The notes below the pieces were generated by a model that saw only the letters and a list, made by a program, of their open reading frames with translations, was not told the origin of the DNA and did not search any database. From Streptomyces sp. NRRL F-2580 (lineage in GTDB: Bacteria; Actinomycetota; Actinomycetes; Streptomycetales; Streptomycetaceae): DNA of 23,985 nt. The stretch lies in NCBI RefSeq assembly GCF_000720115.1, contig NZ_JOIR01000062.1:1-23985 (forward strand), read 5' to 3'. The translations under genes were made by a program, and so were the position numbers. Of this stretch, positions 15,509 through 23,233 are shown in pieces; within the stretch, counting starts at the first letter, position 1; each line of letters starts with the position of its first letter.

Positions 15509-15514
15509 TAAACT
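15509..15514 (+). promoter_or_regulatory. Minus-10 hexamer TAAACT, leaderless Rsm22-type gene
   Basis: TAAACT ends 6 nt before the GTG at 15521, in an otherwise GC-only stretch with no Shine-Dalgarno. This favours transcription starting at the start codon. Confidence 0.5.
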
Positions 15515-15520
15515 TCGCAG

Positions 15521-16540
15521 GTGAACGCCTCCGCCCCCACCACCGCCGAAACCCTCCGCCGCACACTCGGCGGACTGCTCGACGGCCTCCCGCCCAAGCA
15601 GGCCGCGGCCGCCGTAGAGCGGCTCATCGCCAGCTACCGGGGGCAGACCCCGACCAACGCCCCGGTCCTGCGCGACCGCTCCGACGTGGCGGCGTACGCG
15701 GCGTACCGGATGCCCGCCACCTTCGAGGCGGTACGGGCGGCCCTGGACGGGCTGGCCGAGGCGGCGCCGGGCTGGGCGCCGGCCTCGCACGTGGACGTGG
15801 GCGGCGGCACGGGCGCCGCGACCTGGGCGGTGGACGCCACCTGGGACGGCCCGCGGCAGACCACGGTGCTGGACTGGGCGGAGCCGGCGCTGAAGCTCGG
15901 CCAGGAGCTGGCGCGGGCCTCGGCCTCGCCGGTGCTCCGCGCCGCGGACTGGCGGCGGGCCGTCATCGGCTCCGGCCTGTCCCTGCCCGACGCCGACCTG
16001 GTGACGGTCTCGTACGTGCTGGGCGAGCTGACCCCGCAGGCCCGTACGGCGGTGGTCGCCGAGGCGGCACGGGCCGGGCAGGCGGTGGTCCTGATCGAGC
16101 CGGGCACGCCGGAGGGCTACCTCCGCATCCGCGAGGCCCGCGACCAGCTGATCGCGGCCGGGCTGCGGGTCGCCGCCCCGTGCCCGCACGACGGGACCTG
16201 CCCGATCCAGGTCGGGCAGGACTGGTGCCACTTCTCGGCGCGGGTCAGCCGCTCCTCCCTGCACCGGCAGGTCAAGGGCGGCTCGCTCCCGTACGAGGAC
16301 GAGAAGTTCAGCTACGTCGCCGCGACCCGCTTCCCGGTGGAGCCGGCCGCCTTCCGGATCACGCGCAAGCCGCAGATCCGCAAGGGGCTGGTCCAGCTGG
16401 AGCTGTGCGGCCCGCAGGACGGCGAGGGGGCGGGCCTGACCCGGGTCAACGTGACCAAACGCCACGGCGACCTCTACAAGGCGGCGCGGGACGTCGACTG
16501 GGGCCAGGCCTGGCCGCCCCCCTCCGATGAGGACGAGTGA
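15521..16540 (+). CDS. Rsm22-type small-subunit rRNA methyltransferase-like protein
   Basis: A 339-residue class I SAM-dependent methyltransferase-like protein of the Rsm22/METTL17 family, associated with ribosomal small-subunit assembly. The SAM motif VDVGGGTGAATWA starts at residue 91 and the acidic VLDWAEPAL follows at 116-124. Cys221, Cys227 and Cys236 (CPHDGTCPIQ and DWCHF), with Cys296 (LELCGP), match the four-Cys Fe-S site of this family. The YxYVLGEL-like segment SYVLGELTPQ is also typical. GTG 15521 is supported by TAAACT. Whether it is an active methyltransferase or an assembly factor cannot be decided from sequence. It converges on ddaH with no spacer. Confidence 0.9.
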   Translation: MNASAPTTAETLRRTLGGLLDGLPPKQAAAAVERLIASYRGQTPTNAPVLRDRSDVAAYAAYRMPATFEAVRAALDGLAEAAPGWAPASHVDVGGGTGAATWAVDATWDGPRQTTVLDWAEPALKLGQELARASASPVLRAADWRRAVIGSGLSLPDADLVTVSYVLGELTPQARTAVVAEAARAGQAVVLIEPGTPEGYLRIREARDQLIAAGLRVAAPCPHDGTCPIQVGQDWCHFSARVSRSSLHRQVKGGSLPYEDEKFSYVAATRFPVEPAAFRITRKPQIRKGLVQLELCGPQDGEGAGLTRVNVTKRHGDLYKAARDVDWGQAWPPPSDEDE

Positions 16541-17350
16541 CTAGGGCCGCAGCTCCTGCGTGCAGCACTTCACGCTGCCGCCGCCCTTGAGCAGTTCATC
16601 CAGGTCCATCGGGATCGGCTCGAACCCCCGGTCCCGTAGCGGCGCCAGCAGGCCGGTGGCCGCCTGCGGGAGCAGGACGTGCCGGCCGTCGGACACCGCG
16701 TTCAGGCCGAGGGCGGCCGCGTCCCGGCCGTCCGCGAGCAGGGCGTCCGGGAAGAGGCGTCTGAGCACGCCCTGACTGCCGGGCGAGAAGGCGTCCGGGT
16801 AGTACATGATCTCGTCGCCGTCGAGGACGCTGAGCGCCGTGTCCAGGTGGTAGTAGCGCGGGTCCACCAGGTCGAGGCCGATGACGGGCCGGCCGAAGAA
16901 CTCCTGGGCCTCGTCGTGCGAGAGCGGGCTGGAGCGGAAGCCCCGGCCGGCCAGGATGTAGGTGGCCGTGACCGCGAAGTCGCCCTCGCCCTCGTTGACG
17001 TGGGACGGCTCGTGGACGTCCTGGAAGCCGTGGCGGCGGAACCAGTCGAGGTGGATCTCGGCCTCGGCGGCCCGTTCCGGGTAGGCGAACCGGGCACCGA
17101 GCACCCGGCCGTCGACGACCAGGGCCCCGTTCGCCGCGAACACCATGTCGGGCAGCCCGGGATCGGGTACGAGGGTCTCTACGGTGTGGCCGAGGGCGCG
17201 GTAGCGGTCCCTCAGGTCTTCCCACTGGGCGTGTGCGAGGGGCAGGTCCACCGGTTTCGTGGGATCCATCCACGGATTGATGGAGTACGTGACCTTGAAG
17301 TGTGCGGGTGGGCACATCAGGTAGCGCCGGGGTGTGGCGTCTCTGCGCAA
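16541..17350 (-). CDS. ddaH: Dimethylargininase (DDAH)
   Basis: A 269-residue cytosolic guanidino-modifying hydrolase converting methylated arginines to citrulline and methylamines. Substrate-binding MVFAANGALV is at 69-78, the catalytic His168 in YYHLDTALS, and the nucleophilic Cys in VKCCTQEL at 262-263. The start is TTG 17350, with GAGGAG 7 nt upstream; the internal ATG at residue 12 lacks such a site. It is divergent from a TetR gene, and palindromes in the 142-bp gap suggest control by that regulator. An arginine or ornithine catabolic role is plausible but no partner gene is beside it. Confidence 0.92.
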   Translation of the reverse strand: MRRDATPRRYLMCPPAHFKVTYSINPWMDPTKPVDLPLAHAQWEDLRDRYRALGHTVETLVPDPGLPDMVFAANGALVVDGRVLGARFAYPERAAEAEIHLDWFRRHGFQDVHEPSHVNEGEGDFAVTATYILAGRGFRSSPLSHDEAQEFFGRPVIGLDLVDPRYYHLDTALSVLDGDEIMYYPDAFSPGSQGVLRRLFPDALLADGRDAAALGLNAVSDGRHVLLPQAATGLLAPLRDRGFEPIPMDLDELLKGGGSVKCCTQELRP

Positions 17351-17392
17351 AGAAGGCTCCTCACGACTTTCACGACTCGGGACGAGTACGGA

Positions 17393-17486
17393 AGAGAATC
17401 GTCTCTCCTCCCGCTGGACGACACAGTGAACTGACCGGGTGGTTTACGCAACCATAGGAAGACGAGACGTCTCGCATTGATAGGTT
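17393..17486 (+). promoter_or_regulatory. TetR operators and leaderless tetR promoter between ddaH and tetR
   Basis: The perfect 12-bp palindrome CGAGACGTCTCG lies at 17463-17474 and a related interrupted one, AGAGA-ATCG-TCTCT, at 17393-17406. TAGGTT (17481-17486) is a minus-10 ending 6 nt before the tetR ATG (17493), so the first palindrome sits in the promoter spacer and fits autorepression. The second lies 43 bp before the ddaH start, where it could control ddaH. Confidence 0.65.
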
Positions 17487-17492
17487 CGAGCC

Positions 17493-18104
17493 ATGACCAA
17501 GACCCCTGACGCCACCCGCCGCAACGACCGCTCCCGGCGCGCCATCCTCGACGCCGCGCTCGCCCTGGTCGGGGAGGTCGGCTACAACAAGCTGACCATC
17601 GAGGCCATCGCCGCCCGTGCGGGCGTCGGCAAGCAGACCATCTACCGCTGGTGGCCGTCGAAGGCCGCCGTCCTCCTCGACGCCTCGCTCGCCCTCACCG
17701 GCGACGCGGAGACGGAGGGCCGGTGGACCGGCTTCCCCGACACCGGGGACCTCGCCGCCGACCTGAAGTACGTACTGCGCGCCACGGTCGACGAGTTCAA
17801 CGACGAGAAGTACGAGGCCCCCGCGCGCGCCCTGACGGCGGCCGGGGCCACCGACCCCGAACTCGGCGCCCGCTTCACCGAGCAGCTGCTGGAGCCGCAG
17901 CTCGCCCTGTACGAGGCCCGGTTGCACACGGCCCGGGAGGCCGGCCAGCTCGCACCGGACACCGACCTGCGGCTGACGGTGGAGATGCTGCTCGGGCCGC
18001 TGACGTACCGCTGGCTGCTGCGCACCGCGCCCCTGACGCACGCTTACACGGACGCGCTCGTGGACCGGGTGCTGGGCGGGGTGGCCAACGTCACCGCCCG
18101 CTAG
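17493..18104 (+). CDS. TetR/AcrR-family transcriptional regulator
   Basis: A 203-residue repressor with an N-terminal helix-turn-helix (about residues 14-61): ILDAALALVGEVGYNKLTIE leads into AIAARAGVGKQTIYRWWPSK, ending with the classic TIYRWWPSK recognition end. The C-terminal ~140 residues form the helical ligand-binding/dimer domain (TetR_C-like, with LEPQLALYEARLHTAREAG). The start is fixed by the leaderless-type TAGGTT 6 nt upstream. It is divergent from ddaH. The ligand is unknown; a metabolite of the ddaH reaction is only a guess. Confidence 0.93.
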   Translation: MTKTPDATRRNDRSRRAILDAALALVGEVGYNKLTIEAIAARAGVGKQTIYRWWPSKAAVLLDASLALTGDAETEGRWTGFPDTGDLAADLKYVLRATVDEFNDEKYEAPARALTAAGATDPELGARFTEQLLEPQLALYEARLHTAREAGQLAPDTDLRLTVEMLLGPLTYRWLLRTAPLTHAYTDALVDRVLGGVANVTAR

Positions 18105-18273
18105 GCGGCCGGTGACCGGCGACCACCCGAGAGGATTTGCCCTGATCGTATAGACATATGGGGTTTTGTCGGCCACTCATCTCCGGCCCCCGTCGTCAAG
18201 AGCGGTCACCCGGGGCGCAGGATGGTGGGACGATGTGAAGGTCCGCCGGGGATACGGTGAGGTGAGGGGATAG

Positions 18274-19023
18274 ATGGGGTCTGAGTCCGGCCGCGTCAAA
18301 CGCGGCGAGCAGAGCAGGATTTCCCACTGGCTGCGCCGGCGCCAGAAATTCACCGCCGAGGACCCCGCACGCGAGCGCGAGGCGCTCCTCCTGGCCGTCG
18401 CCGCCGCCGGTCTGCCGCTCGCCCCCGCCGCCCATCCCGCCGGCTACCGGTGTTCGTGCGACCGCATCGGCTGTCCTACGCCCGCACGGCACCCCATCTC
18501 CTTCGCCTGGCAGACCCAGTCGACCACCGACCGCGCCCAGGTCGAACGCTGGGCGCGCAACCAGCCCCAGGCCAACTTCATCACCGCGACCGGCATGGTC
18601 CACGACGTGCTCGACGTCCCGCTGGAAGCCGGCGCCGCCGCCCTGGCCCGTCTGCTGGAGGCCGGGATCGAGGTCGGCCCCGTCGCCGAGTCCGGCGGCA
18701 CCGGCGAGCAGGCCCGCATGCTCTTCTTCACCGCCACCCGCGGCACCCCCGAGGACGAGGACGAGTGGTGGCCGTGCGAACTGGACTGCCACCCCGAGAC
18801 GATGGACGAACACCCGGGGCTGCGCTGGCACTGCCGCGGCAGCTACGTCCTGGTCCCGCCGGCGGCCCTCCCCGGTGACCTGGCGGTGACCTGGCTGCGC
18901 GGCATGGAGCACCCCCTGCCGGACCCGCTGACGCTCCTGGAAACGCTGACGGACGCCTGCGCCGCTTACGCGGGTACCGCGAACCTGACCCCGGCCGTGG
19001 TCGCCTGGCCCCTGGGCCACTAG
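18274..19023 (+). CDS. Stand-alone bifunctional primase/polymerase (Prim-Pol) N-domain protein
   Basis: A 249-residue protein resembling the Prim-Pol domain of archaeo-eukaryotic primases. A zinc-type cluster CSCDRIGCPTPARHP (Cys60, Cys62, Cys67, His73) follows the first helix pair, then a WARNQPQANFITATG segment and, late, WHCRGSYVLVPP, the usual triphosphate-loop region. The expected catalytic DxD is replaced by HDVLDVP (Asp111 and Asp114, spaced DxxD), so polymerase activity is doubtful. No helicase domain or partner is present. ATG 18274 follows GAGGGGA at a suitable distance. Relatives of this size are widespread in Streptomyces chromosomes, so plasmid or phage origin is not required. 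Its role is unknown. Confidence 0.82.
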   Translation: MGSESGRVKRGEQSRISHWLRRRQKFTAEDPAREREALLLAVAAAGLPLAPAAHPAGYRCSCDRIGCPTPARHPISFAWQTQSTTDRAQVERWARNQPQANFITATGMVHDVLDVPLEAGAAALARLLEAGIEVGPVAESGGTGEQARMLFFTATRGTPEDEDEWWPCELDCHPETMDEHPGLRWHCRGSYVLVPPAALPGDLAVTWLRGMEHPLPDPLTLLETLTDACAAYAGTANLTPAVVAWPLGH

Positions 19024-19042
19024 CCCGGGCCCCGCCCGGCCT

Positions 19043-19218
19043 TGGGGCTCCGCCCCACACCCTGCGCCTCAAACGCCGGCGGGGCTGAAAATGCGCTCCG
19101 CGCAATCCGGCCCGCCGGCCACGCTCGGGAGCGCGGCTCGGCCAAGATCCAGCCTCGCCCACGCTTGAGGCGGGGCCCCCGGACGGAGTCTGGGGGAGGG
19201 TCCGGGGCGGAGCCCCGG
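19043..19218. repeat. Dispersed GC-rich extragenic repeat, locus C (two inverted units)
   Basis: A minus-oriented unit (19043-19087, with GGGGCTCCGCCCC then GCCTCAAACGCCGGCGGGGC) and a diverged plus-oriented unit (19147-19218, from ATCCAGCCTCGCCCACGCTT to GGGGCGGAGCCCC) lie in the 241-bp gap between two convergent genes. Each is close to the 3' end of one gene; no other feature is seen in the gap. Confidence 0.88.
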
Positions 19219-19264
19219 CTGCCGCGGCAGCGGTGTGCTCGCGCCCCGAACCGGCGGCGGCGCG

Positions 19265-20068
19265 TCAGTGGTGGATCTGCGTGACCACCACGTCGAGGGA
19301 CCAGGCCTTGCCCGGCTTCGTGGGGGGCTCGGCCTCGACCACGTAGTCCAGGTCCCGCAGGGCCGTGACCAGCTCGGCGGGGGACGCGGGGGCGGAGCCC
19401 GCGAGCAGCAGGTCACGCACCAGGCGACCCTTCGTCGCCTTGTTGAAGTGGCTCACCACCGACCGCTTCTCCACCCCGTCCACCACCTGCGAGTGCAGCA
19501 CCCGCACGGTCGCCGTCCGCCCCGCCACCTCACCCTTCGGCTTCCACGCGGCCGCGTACGCCGAGGACCGCAGGTCCAGGACCAGCCCCTCGCCCGCCGC
19601 CTCGGGCATGACGGTGGCCATCGCCTCCCGCCAGTACGCACCCAGCGCGCCCAGCCCGGGCAGCTTCACGCCCATCGAGCAGCGGTACGAGGGAATGCGG
19701 TCGGTGATCCGCACCGCGCCCCACAGCCCCGAGAACACGAGCAGCGCGTCCTCCGCGCGCCCCCGCGCCGCCGCGGGCAGGTCGGCCAGAGCCAGCGCGT
19801 CGTACAGCACGCCCGTGTAGATCTCCCCCGCCGGCCGGGCCACCGCCGAGCGCAGCTCCACGTTCTTCGCGACCTCGCCCCGCAGGCCCTCGCTCAGCCC
19901 CAGCACCTCGCGCGCCTTGAGCTCGTCGCCCGCGCACAGCTCGACCAGTTCCTCCAGGACCGCCGCACGGGCCGGGGCCAGGCCGGGCAGCGACAGCGAC
20001 TCCGGCTTCAGCGGTGCGCCGGAGCCGCCGGCGGCCTTTCCTTCGGACGGCGGCAGCAGCACGAGCAC
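19265..20068 (-). CDS. yaaA: YaaA/UPF0246-family peroxide-stress protein
   Basis: A 267-residue protein of the YaaA family, which in E. coli lowers intracellular free iron and limits Fenton damage during peroxide stress. It starts with the signature LVLLPPSEGK. Further family segments are IYTGVLYDAL (~84-93), LVFSGLWGAVRITDRIPSYRC and the conserved late HFNKATKGRLVRDLL. The start is GTG 20068, with AAGGAGAA about 8 nt upstream. Together with EfeUOB and heme oxygenase it is another iron-related gene in the window, though ~8 kb away and with no visible iron box. Confidence 0.92.
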   Translation of the reverse strand: MLVLLPPSEGKAAGGSGAPLKPESLSLPGLAPARAAVLEELVELCAGDELKAREVLGLSEGLRGEVAKNVELRSAVARPAGEIYTGVLYDALALADLPAAARGRAEDALLVFSGLWGAVRITDRIPSYRCSMGVKLPGLGALGAYWREAMATVMPEAAGEGLVLDLRSSAYAAAWKPKGEVAGRTATVRVLHSQVVDGVEKRSVVSHFNKATKGRLVRDLLLAGSAPASPAELVTALRDLDYVVEAEPPTKPGKAWSLDVVVTQIHH

Positions 20069-20158
20069 GGTGGTTCTCCTTCAATACGACACGGCGCAGG
20101 GGATGCGGCCCCCCGGCCAGGGTAGACGGCTCGCCGTGCCGTCCGGGCCGCCCGACCA

Positions 20159-20164
20159 TAGGCT
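20159..20164 (+). promoter_or_regulatory. Minus-10 hexamer TAGGCT, leaderless RNB-ribonuclease message
   Basis: TAGGCT ends 6 nt before the ATG at 20171, with no Shine-Dalgarno between. It has the same layout as the leaderless-type starts at 1543, 4663, 15521 and 17493. Confidence 0.5.
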
Positions 20165-20170
20165 CGGTCC

Positions 20171-21613
20171 ATGCCACGCCGTCAGATGCACATGACCGGC
20201 GCAGACGGGACTGCCCTGCGGGCCGCGCTGCGTGAACTGCGGACGGAGCTGGGAGTGCCCGCGCACTTCCCCGCGGCGGTCCTCGCCGAGGCCGAGCACG
20301 CGGCCGCGCACCCCCGCCTCCCCGACCTGGACAGCACCGACATCCCCCTGTTCACCATCGACCCGCCGTCCTCCGTCGACCTCGACCAGGCCATGCACCT
20401 GGCGAAGCGCTCCGCCGGCGGCTACCGCGTCCACTACGCCATCGCCGACGTCGCCGCCTTCGTCGCCCCCGGCGGCCCGATCGACGCCGAGGCCCACCGG
20501 CGCGTCAGCACCCTCTACTTCCCCGACGAGCGGGTCCCGCTGCACCCGCCCGTGCTCTCGCAGGACGCGGCCAGCCTGCTGCCCGACCGCACCCGCCCCG
20601 CACTGCTGTGGCGCTTCGACCTGGACCCCGACGGCCGGGTGGAGACCGCCGACGTACGGCGCGCCCTCGTCCGCAGCCGCGCCAAACTCGACTACGACGG
20701 CGTCCAGAAGGCCATCGACACCGGCACGGCCGAGGAGCCGCTCGCCCTGCTGGCGGACATCGGCCGGCTCCGCGAGGCCCTGGAGCAGGAGCGCGGCGGC
20801 ATCTCGCTCAACGTGCCCGAACAGGAGGTCGTCGACCGCGACGGCTCGTACTCCCTGGCCTACCGCGCCCCGCTCCCCGCGGACGGCTGGAACGCGCAGA
20901 TCTCCCTGATGACCGGCATGGCCGCCGCCGATCTGATGCTGGCCACCGGCACGGGCGTCCTGCGGACGCTGCCCAGTGCCCCCGACGGCGCCGTCGGCAG
21001 GCTCCGGCGGGCCGCGAAAGCCCTGCGGATCGACTGGCCGCACCACGTCCCGTACGCCGAACTCGTGCGCTCCCTCGATCCGCACCGCCCCGCCCACGCC
21101 GCCTTCCTCCAGGAGTGCACGGCCCTGCTGCGCGGCGCGGGCTACACCGTCTTCACCGGCGGCGAGACCCCCGACCCGGCGATCCACTCCGCGGTGGCGG
21201 CCCCGTACGCCCACTGCACCGCGCCGCTGCGCCGGCTCGCCGACCGGTACGCCGGCGAGCTGTGCGTGGCGGCGGTCGCCGGGGCCGAGCCCCCGCGGTG
21301 GGCGGTCGCGGCCCTGGACGCGCTCCCCCGGGAGATGGCGGAGGGCGCCCGCCTGGCGAACACGGTCGAGCGGGAGTCCGTGGACCTCGTCGAGGCGGCC
21401 GTGCTCAAGGACCGCGTCGGCGAGACCTTCGAGGCCACGGTCATCGACGTCCACGACCACGAGCCGCTCGTCGGCACGGTCCACTTGGAGGAACCGGCGG
21501 TGGTCGGGCGCATCGAGTCCGCCACGCTGGCGCTGCCGCTGGGCGACCGCATCCGGGTCCGGCTGACGGAGGCCGCCCCGGGCTCGGCGAAGATCCTCTT
21601 CGCGCCCGTCTAG
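20171..21613 (+). CDS. RNB-domain ribonuclease (RNase II/R family)
   Basis: A 480-residue 3'-5' exoribonuclease-like protein made almost entirely of the RNB domain. The metal-binding stretch FTIDPPSSVDLDQAMHL gives Asp64, Asp70 and Asp72, but the fourth conserved Asp (D210 of E. coli RNase II) is Gln73. Other RNB landmarks are YAIADVAAFV, TLYFPDERVPL, the RNA-gripping EQERGGISLNVPEQE, LMTGMAAADLMLATG and YAHCTAPLRRLADRYAGELC. No N-terminal cold-shock domain or full S1 domain is seen, so it is shorter than RNase II/R (~640-800). The start is placed by the TAGGCT hexamer 6 nt upstream. Its stop overlaps that of the convergent membrane-protein gene. Confidence 0.92.
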   Translation: MPRRQMHMTGADGTALRAALRELRTELGVPAHFPAAVLAEAEHAAAHPRLPDLDSTDIPLFTIDPPSSVDLDQAMHLAKRSAGGYRVHYAIADVAAFVAPGGPIDAEAHRRVSTLYFPDERVPLHPPVLSQDAASLLPDRTRPALLWRFDLDPDGRVETADVRRALVRSRAKLDYDGVQKAIDTGTAEEPLALLADIGRLREALEQERGGISLNVPEQEVVDRDGSYSLAYRAPLPADGWNAQISLMTGMAAADLMLATGTGVLRTLPSAPDGAVGRLRRAAKALRIDWPHHVPYAELVRSLDPHRPAHAAFLQECTALLRGAGYTVFTGGETPDPAIHSAVAAPYAHCTAPLRRLADRYAGELCVAAVAGAEPPRWAVAALDALPREMAEGARLANTVERESVDLVEAAVLKDRVGETFEATVIDVHDHEPLVGTVHLEEPAVVGRIESATLALPLGDRIRVRLTEAAPGSAKILFAPV

Positions 21614-22446
21614 GAGGTAGCGGGCCGTCGGCGCAGGGCGGTGACCAGCGCGCGCGGGTCGTCGGCGTGGAAGCGTACGGTCCGCGCCTCGGCCGTGGCG
21701 CCGAGCGGGCGGGTGAACCGGAGCGCACGTTTCAGCTCCAGGGTCACCGTGGTCTGGCTGCCGACGATCAGGTCGAGCACCCCGTCCTGCGACAGCGTGA
21801 CCAGCCGGCCCTCGGGGTAGCGGCGCTCCACCCGTACCGAGGCCACCGCGTCCGCCGGTACGGCCAGGTCGAAGAGGGCTCCGTAGCGGATCAGCAGGGA
21901 CCCGTCCGGGCGGACCACGTGCGGCCGGGTGACGCAGGCTGCGTGCAGGGCGAGCACGATCAGGATCCCGTACACGTCGAGCACGAGGACCACCCGGTGG
22001 ACCGTCGGCCAGGGGATGAGGAAGGCCAGCACCACCGTCTCGACCACCGACACGAAGAGCATCCCGTACACCACGGCCGTCTGCGGTCCCGTGTACGCGA
22101 CGGCCAGATCGCCCGGGCGCACCCCGTGCCGCCCGCGCACGGTCCACCTCCCGAGGGCGGCGAGGGCGTGCAGCTCGTGCCGCAGCAGCCGCCGCACCCG
22201 GACCGGCACCACGGCGCGGACGGCCTCCCGCCAGGCCTCCCCGCGCCCGGCACCGCGGGCACGCCCGGCGGCGTAGAGGCCGTGCAGCACCCAGGCCTCC
22301 AGCAGCAGCACGGCGACGAGGAGCACCTCGGTGGCGGCGAGCGCCCAGCCGGGCAGGCGCATCCCGGCCGCCAGGCACGCCACGAGCGCCAGCTCCGCCG
22401 GGACCACGGCGGAGACGGCGAGCCGCGCCGCCCGTATGCGGGTCAT
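21610..22446 (-). CDS. Membrane protein, second gene of a MerR operon
   Basis: A 278-residue protein of unknown function. Two hydrophobic segments lie near the N-terminus (about 8-27 and 33-55), then a basic loop and two more (about 110-155). A soluble C-terminal ~110 residues (from RPDGSLLIRYGALFDLAVPA to HADDPRALVTALRRR) read like an all-beta, PH-like domain. The start ATG (22444-22446) overlaps the stop of the upstream MerR gene as ATGA, so the two are translationally coupled and probably co-regulated. Transport or signalling roles are possible, but nothing in the sequence decides. Confidence 0.75.
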   Translation of the reverse strand: MTRIRAARLAVSAVVPAELALVACLAAGMRLPGWALAATEVLLVAVLLLEAWVLHGLYAAGRARGAGRGEAWREAVRAVVPVRVRRLLRHELHALAALGRWTVRGRHGVRPGDLAVAYTGPQTAVVYGMLFVSVVETVVLAFLIPWPTVHRVVLVLDVYGILIVLALHAACVTRPHVVRPDGSLLIRYGALFDLAVPADAVASVRVERRYPEGRLVTLSQDGVLDLIVGSQTTVTLELKRALRFTRPLGATAEARTVRFHADDPRALVTALRRRPATS

Positions 22447-23177
22447 CCCCGCCCCCTCTCGATGAACGCCTCCATGACGCGGCGGACGACCTCCGCCTGC
22501 GCGGGCGCGTACTCGGCGAGCAGCGCCTCCTTGAACCCGGCCACGACCGCCCCGTCGGCGGGGATCGCCGCGAACACCTCGTCGGGGACGGACGCCACGA
22601 GGTCCGCCGCCAGCGACGGGATCCGCGGATCGTCCACGGACGCGTCGGCGAGCTCGTCGAGGCGCTCGTACAGGGCGAGCACGGCGGGGTCGGCGGCGAG
22701 CGGCCCGAGGGCGGCGTAGACCTCCCGGCCGCCCGCGCCCGCCGCGTCGAGGAGGATCAGGTGCTCGCGGTCCTTGGCCGCGGTCGGGGAGTCGGTCGCG
22801 GGCGCCTTCGCCAGCAGTTCGGCGAGCGCGGGCGGCAGGGGCTCGCCCTCCCCCGGCCCGGCGGCGAGCAGCACCGCGAGCCGCCGGCGGCGCTCCGCGA
22901 TCGCGGCCTCCTGCCGTGCCAGGTCGGCGTCGAGCTCTTCGAGTACGTCGGCCAGTTCGCGCCCGGCGTCGTCCGCGAGCACGTCGCGCACCTCGTCGAG
23001 GCTCAGCCCGAGCTCGGTGAGGCGGCGTACGCGGGCGAGCAGGACGGCGTCGCGGACGCTGTAGTCCCGGTATTGGTTGGGGCGCCGCTCCGGCTCCGGG
23101 AGCAACCCGACATGGTGGTAGTGCCGGATCGCCCGGGTGGTGACCCCGACGACGGCGGCGATCTCTCCGATCCGCAT
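22443..23177 (-). CDS. MerR-family transcriptional regulator
   Basis: A 244-residue regulator with an N-terminal MerR winged helix: MRIGEIAAVVGVTTRAIRHY followed by HHVGLLPEPERRPNQYRDYS, then the second helix pair and a coiled dimer helix (about 75-120). The C-terminal ~120 residues form a helical effector domain without a Cys metal-binding loop, so it is not a classical metal sensor and probably senses an organic ligand or acts as a stress switch. ATG 23177 lies 6 nt after a TCTACT minus-10 with no Shine-Dalgarno. The operator at 23192-23210 with a 19-bp spacer supports autoregulation. Confidence 0.92.
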   Translation of the reverse strand: MRIGEIAAVVGVTTRAIRHYHHVGLLPEPERRPNQYRDYSVRDAVLLARVRRLTELGLSLDEVRDVLADDAGRELADVLEELDADLARQEAAIAERRRRLAVLLAAGPGEGEPLPPALAELLAKAPATDSPTAAKDREHLILLDAAGAGGREVYAALGPLAADPAVLALYERLDELADASVDDPRIPSLAADLVASVPDEVFAAIPADGAVVAGFKEALLAEYAPAQAEVVRRVMEAFIERGRG

Positions 23178-23183
23178 GAGCCC

Positions 23184-23214
23184 AGTAGAAACCCTGCCGT
23201 TGCGTCAAGGTCAA
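23184..23214 (-). promoter_or_regulatory. MerR-type promoter and operator (19-bp spacer)
   Basis: On the minus strand TTGACC (23209-23214) and TCTACT (23184-23189) are 19 bp apart, the over-long spacing typical of MerR-controlled promoters. An imperfect inverted repeat CCTTGACG-CAA-CGGCAGGG (23192-23210) fills the spacer, where a MerR dimer would bend DNA to realign the elements. The minus-10 is 6 nt from the ATG, so the message may be leaderless. Confidence 0.75.
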
Positions 23215-23233
23215 GCGCGGCCATCGCCCCGGG

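Noticed and set aside
18121..18175. AT-rich island between tetR and the Prim-Pol gene as a promoter or small RNA
   Set aside because: TTTGCCCTGATCGTATAGACATATGGGG looked promoter-like, but no minus-35/minus-10 pair with 16-19 bp spacing fits, and nothing else supports an RNA.
20608..22719. 703-codon plus-strand frame across the RNB gene and the MerR operon
   Set aside because: It covers genes with clear motifs on both strands and has shadow-frame composition (Arg, Gly, Pro, His).
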